Origin: an uncultured Campylobacteraceae bacterium
GTDB taxonomy: Bacteria > Campylobacterota > Campylobacteria > Campylobacterales > Arcobacteraceae
Length of the DNA stretch: 7,386 bases
Reading direction: 5' to 3'
Assembly: GCA_913057765.1 (NCBI GenBank)
Contig: CAJXPH010000129.1
Coordinates: 1 to 7,386 of the forward strand
Shown here: positions 1 to 5,684 of the stretch, piece by piece
How positions within the stretch are numbered: the stretch's first letter is position 1
How the letters are laid out: each line of letters begins with the position of its first letter
Program-made: the position numbers and the translations under genes
The notes under the pieces: generated by a model
What the model saw: only the letters and a program-made list of their open reading frames with translations
Databases searched by the model: none
What the model was told of the DNA's origin: nothing

Positions 1-32
1 CGTCGGCAGCGTCAGATGTGTATAAGAGACAG
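1..32 (+). other. Nextera Read 1 transposon adapter (library artefact)
   Basis: These bases match the Illumina Nextera Read 1 adapter lacking only its first T: CGTCGGCAGCGTC followed by the 19-bp Tn5 mosaic end AGATGTGTATAAGAGACAG. It is synthetic sequence and should be trimmed. The genomic insert begins at base 33, so the minus-strand gene that reaches this edge is cut by tagmentation. Confidence 0.98.
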
Positions 33-388
33 GTAATATCAGGCATGATAAACATATAAAACCATTTTATATGTGAATCTATAATCTCAATATTTAAACC
101 TATTTCTCTAAGAAGTTTCGCTTTTTTTGTAATAGTTAATTCTTCACCAATATTTTTATAAATATCTTCTAAAGCATTAACTGTAGTATGAAGATGAGCT
201 TGTCCACAAATACCACAAATTCTTGGGGTATAAATTAATGCATCTAATGGTGCTTTTCCTTCTAAAATCAACTCAAAACCTCTAAAGTTTAAAAACTCAA
301 TTCTAGCATCACTTATTGCATTATTTTCCCAAGAACAAGCAAGTTTTGCTTCCCCTTCAATTCTTTCAACTAAATCTATAGTTTTCAT
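33..388 (-). CDS. hupL: NiFe hydrogenase large subunit, N-terminal part (group 2, cytoplasmic, HupL-like)
   Basis: Large catalytic subunit of a NiFe hydrogenase, which splits H2 at a Ni-Fe(CN)2CO centre. Only the first 118 residues are present because the insert ends. The protein starts MKTIDLVERIEGEAKL, which carries the R-x-E-G signature near the N-terminus of large subunits. Residues 55-65 read PRICGICGQAH, the L1 motif R-x-C-G-x-C-x3-H; Cys58 and Cys61 are the N-terminal pair of nickel ligands (family knowledge). The second CxxC pair near the C-terminus lies outside the window. The ATG at 388 is preceded by a good Shine-Dalgarno, GAAGGG at 394-399 with 5-nt spacing. No signal peptide is seen, as expected because large subunits never carry one. 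The matching small subunit is on the same strand about 745 bp upstream, with an opposite-strand peptidase gene between them, which is unusual. The symbol is by family; a sensory HupV-type role cannot be excluded from this fragment. Confidence 0.9.
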
Positions 389-410
389 TTAAGCCCTTCA
401 TAAAAAAATG

Positions 411-416
411 ATTCTA
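411..416 (-). promoter_or_regulatory. Possible -10 element for the hydrogenase large subunit
   Basis: On the minus strand TAGAAT is preceded by TGT, giving an extended -10 (TGnTAGAAT), 22 nt upstream of the large-subunit ATG. No convincing -35 box is visible, which is usual in Campylobacterota. If active, the large subunit could be transcribed on its own. The element is short and the region AT-rich, so support is modest. Confidence 0.4.
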
Positions 417-479
417 ACATATTTTGAATAACACTACTATTTTTGGCAAATAAAATTTTTAAGATGATTATCAATATTT

Positions 480-490
480 TATAATATAAT
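480..490 (+). promoter_or_regulatory. Overlapping -10 hexamers of the LapG-like peptidase gene
   Basis: Two perfect TATAAT hexamers share one base (480-485 and 485-490) just before the ATG at 497. Transcription would start about 6-7 nt after a hexamer, at roughly 492-497, leaving a leader of zero to five bases. The only purine-rich stretch before the start is GGA at 491-493. The sequence therefore suggests a leaderless or nearly leaderless mRNA, unless the real promoter lies further upstream. Confidence 0.5.
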
Positions 491-496
491 GGACTA

Positions 497-1144
497 ATGA
501 AAAAAATATTAATAATTACTTTTTTAACAATAAACTTTTTAGTTGCTTCTACATTAAGTGACTTAAGAATAACAGATGATGACTTCGTAAAAATACTTTA
601 TTCTTCGAAAAAGAACTATGTTTTAGACAGAATTAATGAATTAATGTTATTAAAAAAATCTCTTAAAAAAGTAGATGACGACTTCACAAAATTAACTTCT
701 GTAAATGATCTTTTTAATGAATATGATTTTAAAAGCGACATGACTGTTTATAAAAAGAATGACTACTGGGCTTCAAGAAAAGAATTCATATTTAAAGGAA
801 GCGGTGACTGTGAAGATTTTGTTATTGCAAAATATTTTACACTTTTAGAACTAGGGATTGATGAATCAAAGTTATCACTTCTTCATAATCTACATGATAA
901 CCAGTACCACTTAGTTTTAGCCTATCAAGAAGACCAATTTTCAGATGTGTTTATTTTAGATAATATTAATAAAAAAATACTTCCTTTAACATCTAGAAAT
1001 GATATTTTAGTACTATATACTCTTAAAACTATTGATTTAAGTAAAGCAGTTGACTTAACATCTGATTTACAAACTTTGAGTAATTATAAATGGACAGAAA
1101 TTTATTTAAAATCAAAAAATATAAAATTAAGACTAGTCAATTAA
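497..1144 (+). CDS. Secreted LapG-like transglutaminase-fold cysteine peptidase (BTLCP family)
   Basis: 215-residue protein with a typical Sec signal peptide: MKK, then a hydrophobic stretch to about residue 17 and probable cleavage near VAS-T (17-20). The core matches the bacterial transglutaminase-like cysteine peptidases, whose best-known member is LapG, the periplasmic protease that releases large adhesins from the cell surface under c-di-GMP control through LapD. The catalytic triad is visible: Cys105 in GSGDCEDF, His138 in YHLVLAY and Asp155 in FILDN. Asp104 and Glu106 flank the cysteine as the calcium-binding residues do in LapG. The length suits the family. ATG 497 is the start that gives the signal peptide. 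No adhesin, type I secretion gene or LapD homologue is in the window, so the substrate is unknown. The gene lies between, and opposite in strand to, the two hydrogenase subunit genes, and its stop overlaps the small-subunit 3' end by 12 nt. Family assignment is firm; a LapG role is inferred. Confidence 0.88.
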   Translation: MKKILIITFLTINFLVASTLSDLRITDDDFVKILYSSKKNYVLDRINELMLLKKSLKKVDDDFTKLTSVNDLFNEYDFKSDMTVYKKNDYWASRKEFIFKGSGDCEDFVIAKYFTLLELGIDESKLSLLHNLHDNQYHLVLAYQEDQFSDVFILDNINKKILPLTSRNDILVLYTLKTIDLSKAVDLTSDLQTLSNYKWTEIYLKSKNIKLRLVN

Positions 1145-2035
1145 TTTTTTATGAAGCCTATCAATTTTAAAAGTTTTTGCAATTCCAGTAAGTGATAAAT
1201 AAGCTCTTTTATTAATTCCAATAGGTACTTGGTCTGGAATTCCAATATTTTTCTTTGTTTCAAACATATTATCTCTAGGAAAATCCAATTCAGTACATCC
1301 GATACAAGGCATACCAACTCTTGTTTTAGAATTTACATCATTCCATAAAATCTTATTACAATTAGAATGGGTCATAGGTCCCCTGCATCCTTGATCATAA
1401 AAAAGACATCCCTCTTTTACCCCAAAGGTTTTAGATTCTACTTTCCATTCAAAATATTCATTTCTTGTACATCCATGATGAGCTAAACCATAGTATAGTT
1501 CTTTTGGTCTTCCTTCATCATCTAATGCCATCTTTTTATAATCTTTTAATGTAAATAAAGTTTGAAAAATCCATTCTGGATGAACAGGACAACCAGTTAA
1601 ATTTATAGTAGGATGTTTAAGTGAGTATAAATTATCTACATCTAAAGAGTCTTGTATTCCTTTGATATCCTCATTTTGTTCAAATTTTGCATGTAATCCA
1701 CCATATGAAGCACATGAACCAACTGCAATTAAATATTTTGATTTTGAAACTAATTGATTTAATAAAAGACTTGTTGTTTCACCAGAGATAGAAAAAAATC
1801 TTTCGTTAGAGGTAATAGCACCTTCAACTAATAAAAAATCAATTTCTATTTTTGACTTAATAATCTCTTTTAGTGAAATACCAACAGATAAAGAAGGATG
1901 ATAAATTAAATCAAAACTATCTAAAAATAGTTTCATTCTATTATCATTTGCACTCAAAAAAGAGTGCGTATTACCATTGCAAGTTACAGCTTGAAACCAT
2001 AATACTTTTGGTTTCTTATTTTTATTTGTCCTCAT
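1133..2035 (-). CDS. hupS: NiFe hydrogenase small subunit, cytoplasmic group 2 (HupS-like)
   Basis: 300-residue electron-transfer subunit carrying the Fe-S relay of a NiFe hydrogenase. There is no twin-arginine leader and no C-terminal membrane helix, so the enzyme should be cytoplasmic, as in group 2 (cyanobacterial HupSL-like uptake or HupUV/HoxBC sensory types). Proximal cluster ligands are Cys19 (CNGNTHS), Cys108 (VGSCASYGG) and Cys149 (TGCPVHP). The second position of the usual CxxC is Asn22, a change also known in cyanobacterial HupS. Distal cluster: His186 and Cys189 (HHGC), Cys210 and Cys217 (GCRGP). Medial cluster: Cys226 (SNCNK), Cys244 and Cys247 (PCIGCTELDFP). The start overlaps the end of the upstream regulator gene by 14 nt, so translation is probably coupled; the local Shine-Dalgarno is weak. 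The 3' end overlaps the convergent peptidase gene and no terminator hairpin follows. Uptake versus sensory function cannot be decided without the full large subunit. Confidence 0.93.
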   Translation of the reverse strand: MRTNKNKKPKVLWFQAVTCNGNTHSFLSANDNRMKLFLDSFDLIYHPSLSVGISLKEIIKSKIEIDFLLVEGAITSNERFFSISGETTSLLLNQLVSKSKYLIAVGSCASYGGLHAKFEQNEDIKGIQDSLDVDNLYSLKHPTINLTGCPVHPEWIFQTLFTLKDYKKMALDDEGRPKELYYGLAHHGCTRNEYFEWKVESKTFGVKEGCLFYDQGCRGPMTHSNCNKILWNDVNSKTRVGMPCIGCTELDFPRDNMFETKKNIGIPDQVPIGINKRAYLSLTGIAKTFKIDRLHKKLID

Positions 2036-2615
2036 ACTTTAAAGCTCTGTAAATATTCTCAGCAACAGCATCAGAATAAGAGACTACATCTTTTTCTAAA
2101 ACTTTTTCACCAGATAAAAAGGCAAACCCACCAAGTGCTCCCATAAGCATTGCAAATGCAGGGAAAAAGTCTTGTTGTCTAAATTCTTTATTTGCAGCAC
2201 CATCATCAAGTAAGATCATAACTTCGGTAACAAATTCACTTACACATAAGAAACCTTCACAACCTTCAGCAAAAACTTCTCTATTTGATAAATAAACTCT
2301 TAGAAAATATTCAATAATTTCAGGAGATTTTTTTACACTTTCCATATATCTTCTAGTAAAAATAAATATTTTTTCTTTTGAAGAAATATCCATATGATTT
2401 ATCTCTTTAAGTTCTACAGCTAAGACATTTGTTGAATACTTAATTGCGAATTTTGCCAATTCTTCTTTTGATTTGAAGTAATTATACATATTACCAACAC
2501 TCATTTTCATTGACTTTGCAATATCGGGTATTGTTGTATTATAGAAACCATTTTTTGAAAAAAGTTTTAAAGAATTTTCAATTATGGTATTCTTTTTTTC
2601 TTCTTTTGATGACAA
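2022..2615 (-). CDS. TetR/AcrR-family transcriptional regulator upstream of the hydrogenase small subunit
   Basis: 197-residue TetR-type repressor. The N-terminal DNA-binding domain is clear: IIENSLKLFSKNGFYNTT is followed by the helix-turn-helix at about 28-47 (IPDIAKSMKMSVGNMYNYF) and the usual KSKEEL continuation. Residues from about 60 onward form the helical ligand-binding and dimer domain, which is too variable to name a ligand. The start is TTG at 2615: it has a strong Shine-Dalgarno (AAGGA at 2622-2626, 6-nt spacing), an in-frame TAG lies just upstream, and the nearby ATG at about 2629 is out of frame. The last codons overlap the hydrogenase small-subunit start by 14 nt, so the two genes are surely co-transcribed. 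Two inverted repeats lie over its promoter and suggest autoregulation and hence control of hupS. Family is certain; target and effector are inferred or unknown. Confidence 0.92.
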   Translation of the reverse strand: MSSKEEKKNTIIENSLKLFSKNGFYNTTIPDIAKSMKMSVGNMYNYFKSKEELAKFAIKYSTNVLAVELKEINHMDISSKEKIFIFTRRYMESVKKSPEIIEYFLRVYLSNREVFAEGCEGFLCVSEFVTEVMILLDDGAANKEFRQQDFFPAFAMLMGALGGFAFLSGEKVLEKDVVSYSDAVAENIYRALKYEDK

Positions 2616-2621
2616 GATATA

Positions 2622-2626
2622 TCCTT
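2622..2626 (-). promoter_or_regulatory. Shine-Dalgarno that decides the TTG start of the TetR gene
   Basis: AAGGA on the minus strand lies 6 nt before the TTG at 2615. No in-frame ATG or GTG lies between it and an upstream in-frame TAG, so the non-ATG start is well supported. TTG starts usually lower translation, which fits a regulator needed at low level. Confidence 0.75.
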
Positions 2627-2646
2627 CATATGTCTACTTTTTTTAA

Positions 2647-2660
2647 ATTATAGTATTATA
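2647..2660 (-). promoter_or_regulatory. Candidate -10 elements of the TetR-hupS operon
   Basis: Two TATAAT hexamers lie on the minus strand at 2655-2660 and 2647-2652, about 30-45 nt upstream of the TTG start. For the inner one a weak TTTAGT (2670-2675) lies 17 bp upstream as a possible -35. Both hexamers overlap or abut the inverted repeat at 2651-2673, so a protein bound there would block RNA polymerase. Confidence 0.55.
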
Positions 2661-2673
2661 AGAATTAATACTA
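2651..2673. promoter_or_regulatory. Inverted repeat, candidate TetR operator 1
   Basis: Perfect 8-bp arms, TAGTATTA (2651-2658) and TAATACTA (2666-2673), separated by 7 bp. The repeat covers the putative -10 region of the TetR gene and is not followed by a T-run, so an operator is more likely than a terminator. Binding by the adjacent TetR protein is inferred from position only. Confidence 0.5.
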
Positions 2674-2674
2674 A

Positions 2675-2686
2675 ATGAATATTCAT
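2675..2686. promoter_or_regulatory. Perfect 12-bp palindrome, candidate TetR operator 2
   Basis: ATGAATATTCAT is a perfect palindrome one base beyond operator 1, roughly at the -35 region of the TetR promoter. TetR-family operators often contain TGAAT and ATTCA half-sites. An 8-base string TTCATATG overlaps its right end (2682-2689) and recurs at 2625-2632 beside the ribosome binding site. Which repeat is the real operator cannot be told from sequence. Confidence 0.5.
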
Positions 2687-2731
2687 ATGGTTTAAGAAAG
2701 TATGTAGAAAAGTTATGTGAGATTATGTATA

Positions 2732-2758
2732 AAAACTCAAGCTAAAAGCTTGAGTTTT
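2732..2758 (-). terminator. Rho-independent terminator of acnB
   Basis: Perfect 11-bp stem: AAAACTCAAGC (2732-2742) pairs with GCTTGAGTTTT (2748-2758) around a 5-nt loop. On the minus strand the stem runs into TTTTTATAC, the expected U-tract, beginning 7 nt after the acnB stop. It separates acnB from the TetR-hupS unit downstream on the same strand, so that unit needs its own promoter. Confidence 0.92.
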
Positions 2759-2765
2759 ATAGTTC

Positions 2766-5339
2766 TTAAGAGTGAACTAAGTTCGTTAATTGATCAGAAG
2801 TAACTTGGTGGAAGTTTAAGTATTTATAAACACCCTCTTTGTTATCTTCAGTAATTTTCTTAGGTACAATTTCCATATATTCTTCTTTAGTTGGAAGTCT
2901 CCCAAGAAGAGAAACAACTGCTGCAACTTCTGCTGATCCTAAGTAAACTTGAGAACCTTTTCCAAGTCTATTATCAAAGTTTCTAGTAGACGTTGAGAAT
3001 ACAAATGAATTTTCAGAAACAGATGCTTGGTTACCCATACATAATGAACAACCAGGAATTTCTAATCTTGCACCCGCAGCTGCGAAGATTGAATAATAAC
3101 CTTCTTCAGTTAATTGTTCTTTATCCATTTTTGTTGGTGGTGCAATCCATAATTTAGTTGGAACTTCACCTTCACCTTTAAGTACTTCACCTAAAGCTCT
3201 GAATAATCCGATATTAGTCATACAAGACCCTACGAATACTTCTGAGATATCAGTTTGTCTTTTTGGATCTGCAATAATGTTAGTTAATGTATCAACATCA
3301 TCCGGATCATTAGGACAAGCTAAGATTGGTTCAGTAATTGTATTTAAATCAATTGTAATTGTTGATGCATATTCTGCATCAGCATCTGGTTGAAGTAATT
3401 CTGGGTTTGCAATCCATTCTCTCATTTTATCAGCTCTTCTTTGAAGAGTTCTAGCATCTTCGTAACCTTCTTCAATCATCTTTTCAATTAAAGCGATATT
3501 TGAAGATAAGTACTCAATGATTGGTTCTTTAGCTAATTGAACAGAACAAGCTGCTGCTGATCTTTCTGCTGCAGAATCTGATAATTCGAATGCTTGCTCA
3601 ACTTTAAGATCTGGTAAACCAGCAATCTCAACGATTGTTCCAGCGAATACATTCTTTTTACCTTTTTTATCAACAGTTAATAAACCATCTTGAATAGCTT
3701 GGTAAGGAATAGCATTAACTAAATCTCTTAAAGTAATTCCTGGTTGCATTTCACCTGTAAATTTAACAAGTACAGACTCAGGCATAGTTAAAGGCATAGC
3801 ACCAGTAACACCAGCGAATGCAATTAATCCAGAACCAGCTGGGAATGAAATACCAATTGGGAATCTAGTATGAGAATCTCCACCAGTACCTACTGTATCT
3901 GGTAAACATAATCTATTTAACCAAGAGTGAATAACACCATCACCTGGTCTTAATGTAACTCCACCTCTTGAAGAAATGAACTCAGGTAAAGTATGTCTTA
4001 ATTTAATATCTGCTGGTTTTGGGTAAGCAGCAGTATGACAGAATGATTGCATAACCATATCAGCACCAAAAGAAAGTGCAGCAAGTTCTTTAATCTCATC
4101 TCTAGTCATTGGTCCAGTTGTATCTTGAGATCCAACAGTTGTAGCAATTGGCTCAACGTACATACCAGGTTTAACACCTTCAATACCACAAGCTCGTCCA
4201 ACCATTTTTTGTGCTTGAGTAAATCCTTTACCGTTATCAGCAGGCTGAGAAGGAGCAACAAATGCAGTAGTAGCATCTAATCCTAAAGTTTCTCTAGCTC
4301 TAACAGTAAGACCTTTACCAATAATTAATGGAATTCTACCTCCAGCTCTCATTTCATCTGTTAATGTATTTGGAGCTAAATTGAATTCAGAAACAACTGA
4401 ACCATCTTTCTCAATTACACCAGCATAAGGCTTAACAGTAATAACATCACCAGTTTCTAGAGCATCAACTGAAGCTTCGATTGGTAAACAACCTGAATCT
4501 TCTGCAGTGTTAAAGAAAATTGGAGCAATAATAGAACCAATAACAACACCACCAGTTCTTTTATTTGGAACACCAGGAATATCTCTACCCATGTGCCATT
4601 GAACTGAGTTAATCCCAGATTTTCTAGATGAACCAGTACCAACAACATCACCAACATATGCTAAAGGGTTACCTTTTGCTTTAAGTTCAATCATTTTGTT
4701 TAATGGATCTTCCATTCTTGATTGTAACATTGCAGTTGCATGTAAAGGGATATCTGATCTAGTAAATGCAACAGTTGCAGGAGATAAATCATCTGTATTT
4801 GTTTCACCAGGAATTTTATATACAGTTAAAGTCATTTCTTCTTCTAATGCAGGCTTATTAGTAAACCATTCAGCATTTGCCCATGATTCAATAATTTCTT
4901 TAGCTTTTGCATTTCCAGCATCCATTAAATCTTTAACGTCATTGAATGCATCGTATACTAAGATAGTATTTTTTAATTGTTCAGCAGCAGAATCTGCTAC
5001 TTCATCAATCTTAAGTGCTTCAATTAATGGAGAAACATTAAATCCACCCATCATTGTTCCTAAAATTTCTACAGCTTCAGTTTTTGTAAGTACTGAACAT
5101 GCAGTATTTCCCTGAACTACGTCATTTAAAAATGCAGCTTTTACATAAGCAGCATCATCAACACCAGGGTTGATTTTATTTTTGAATAAATCTAAACAAT
5201 ATTCTGATTCTTCAACAGAATCTGCTTTTAATAATTCAACTAATTGAGCAGTTTCCTCAGCAGTTAATGCTAATGGAGGTAATCCACCTTCGTTTAATCT
5301 TTCTTCAGTATGCGCTTTATAAGTAGCTAGTAAACTCAT
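2766..5339 (-). CDS. acnB: Aconitate hydratase B (bifunctional aconitase / 2-methylisocitrate dehydratase)
   Basis: Aconitase B interconverts citrate and isocitrate in the TCA cycle and in many bacteria also acts on 2-methylisocitrate; it is a cytoplasmic [4Fe-4S] enzyme. The 857-residue product is full length for AcnB (E. coli 865). Order fits AcnB: N-terminal HEAT-like domain (about 1-160), swivel domain (about 165-370), then the catalytic domains. Cluster ligands are Cys706 (VGSCMTNIG) and Cys764/Cys767 (PGCSLCMGN). Active-site segments include TGGDSHTRFP (about 485-494) and GSQDTTGPMTRDE (about 403-415). I chose the ATG at 5339 (MSLLATYKA) over one at 5345: AGGAG at 5346-5350 is 6 nt from the former and directly abuts the latter. 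Composition is visibly less AT-rich than the neighbours, as expected for a highly expressed gene. It ends in a strong terminator and is divergent from an acyl-CoA synthetase gene. No frameshift is seen. Confidence 0.98.
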   Translation of the reverse strand: MSLLATYKAHTEERLNEGGLPPLALTAEETAQLVELLKADSVEESEYCLDLFKNKINPGVDDAAYVKAAFLNDVVQGNTACSVLTKTEAVEILGTMMGGFNVSPLIEALKIDEVADSAAEQLKNTILVYDAFNDVKDLMDAGNAKAKEIIESWANAEWFTNKPALEEEMTLTVYKIPGETNTDDLSPATVAFTRSDIPLHATAMLQSRMEDPLNKMIELKAKGNPLAYVGDVVGTGSSRKSGINSVQWHMGRDIPGVPNKRTGGVVIGSIIAPIFFNTAEDSGCLPIEASVDALETGDVITVKPYAGVIEKDGSVVSEFNLAPNTLTDEMRAGGRIPLIIGKGLTVRARETLGLDATTAFVAPSQPADNGKGFTQAQKMVGRACGIEGVKPGMYVEPIATTVGSQDTTGPMTRDEIKELAALSFGADMVMQSFCHTAAYPKPADIKLRHTLPEFISSRGGVTLRPGDGVIHSWLNRLCLPDTVGTGGDSHTRFPIGISFPAGSGLIAFAGVTGAMPLTMPESVLVKFTGEMQPGITLRDLVNAIPYQAIQDGLLTVDKKGKKNVFAGTIVEIAGLPDLKVEQAFELSDSAAERSAAACSVQLAKEPIIEYLSSNIALIEKMIEEGYEDARTLQRRADKMREWIANPELLQPDADAEYASTITIDLNTITEPILACPNDPDDVDTLTNIIADPKRQTDISEVFVGSCMTNIGLFRALGEVLKGEGEVPTKLWIAPPTKMDKEQLTEEGYYSIFAAAGARLEIPGCSLCMGNQASVSENSFVFSTSTRNFDNRLGKGSQVYLGSAEVAAVVSLLGRLPTKEEYMEIVPKKITEDNKEGVYKYLNFHQVTSDQLTNLVHS

Positions 5340-5345
5340 ATACAT

Positions 5346-5350
5346 CTCCT
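5346..5350 (-). promoter_or_regulatory. Shine-Dalgarno that decides the acnB start
   Basis: AGGAG on the minus strand touches the upstream ATG (5345) with no spacing and lies 6 nt from the ATG at 5339. The second is therefore the likely initiator and the protein starts MSLLATYKA rather than MYMSLLATYKA. Confidence 0.8.
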
Positions 5351-5366
5351 AATAAATTTGTAGCCT

Positions 5367-5394
5367 AGTATAGCATAATGTCTATATACACCAA
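5367..5394 (-). promoter_or_regulatory. acnB promoter with extended -10
   Basis: The minus strand reads TGCTATACT: a -10 TATACT at 5367-5372 with TG one base upstream (extended -10). TTGGTG at 5389-5394, 16 bp away, is a partial -35. Transcription would start near 5360, giving a leader of about 20 nt that includes the AGGAG site. A TGTACAA-type repeat lies directly upstream of the -35. Confidence 0.65.
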
Positions 5395-5411
5395 TGTACA
5401 ATTTCTGTAAA
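5395..5411. promoter_or_regulatory. Imperfect TGTACAA-type inverted repeat at the acnB promoter (site 1)
   Basis: TGTACAATTTCTGTAAA agrees at 14 of 17 positions with the perfect repeat at 5580-5596 in the same intergenic region. It abuts the putative acnB -35. A further partial copy, TGATACAAT, follows at 5415-5423. A shared transcription factor is inferred; its identity is unknown. Confidence 0.45.
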
Positions 5412-5579
5412 CAATGATACAATTTTTTTATTCACTCACAAAAGTTACTAAAAGTAATAAAAATAAACTCTTAAGTACTAAAAATAGATGCTTAACACTA
5501 CAATAACTACTAATTTTAGTCTATAAATAGGAAGTAATATTTCCTTTTTAGCTTTAGTTTAAGTTTTTCAAAAAAATGA

Positions 5580-5596
5580 TGTACAATATTTGTACA
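5580..5596. promoter_or_regulatory. Perfect TGTACAA-N3-TTGTACA inverted repeat (site 2)
   Basis: Seven-base arms TGTACAA (5580-5586) and TTGTACA (5590-5596) around TAT. The left arm coincides with a possible -35 (TGTACA) placed 17 bp before TATAAT at 5603-5608, so a bound protein would cover that promoter. The TTGTnnACAA-like half-sites recall operators of FadR-subfamily GntR regulators, but this is only a resemblance. Confidence 0.55.
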
Positions 5597-5608
5597 ATGA
5601 AATATAAT
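5580..5608 (+). promoter_or_regulatory. Possible distal promoter of the acyl-CoA synthetase gene
   Basis: TGTACA (5580-5585) and a perfect TATAAT (5603-5608) are 17 bp apart. Transcription would start near 5615, leaving a leader of about 105 nt. The overlap with the palindrome would make it the regulated promoter if both are real. The AT-rich setting makes chance hexamers likely. Confidence 0.4.
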
Positions 5609-5684
5609 ATGTACATATCCTTTTATAATTATTTTCTTAATATTTAAAATTAATATAAATCTTTCTTTTCCATTTTTATTAAAA

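Noticed and set aside
1..32. Outer end sequences as terminal repeats of a natural transposon
   Set aside because: The 19-bp inverted ends are Tn5 mosaic ends, but each is continued by Illumina primer and index sequence, so they come from library preparation.
33..388. hupL as a naturally truncated pseudogene
   Set aside because: The truncation coincides exactly with the library adapter junction and the reading frame is intact up to it.
464..475. Fur-box-like ATTGATAATCAT on the minus strand in the hupL/peptidase gap
   Set aside because: Only one half resembles the Fur consensus; the other half does not match, so it is not better than chance in this AT-rich gap.
4047..4280. Plus-strand 77-codon open frame inside acnB
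   Set aside because: It lies antisense to a conserved catalytic part of AcnB, is rich in Ser, Asn and Cys as reverse frames of such genes are, and has no recognisable domain.
4457..5115. Open frames of 66 codons (minus, 4457-4657) and 139 codons (plus, 4696-5115) inside acnB
   Set aside because: Both are other-frame shadows of the intact aconitase gene, low in complexity, with no family match I recognise.
5529..5545. Small dyad AGGAA...TTCCT followed by Ts, as a terminator or small RNA end
   Set aside because: Arms are only 5 bp and AT-rich, no upstream transcript on the plus strand is evident, and stability would be low.
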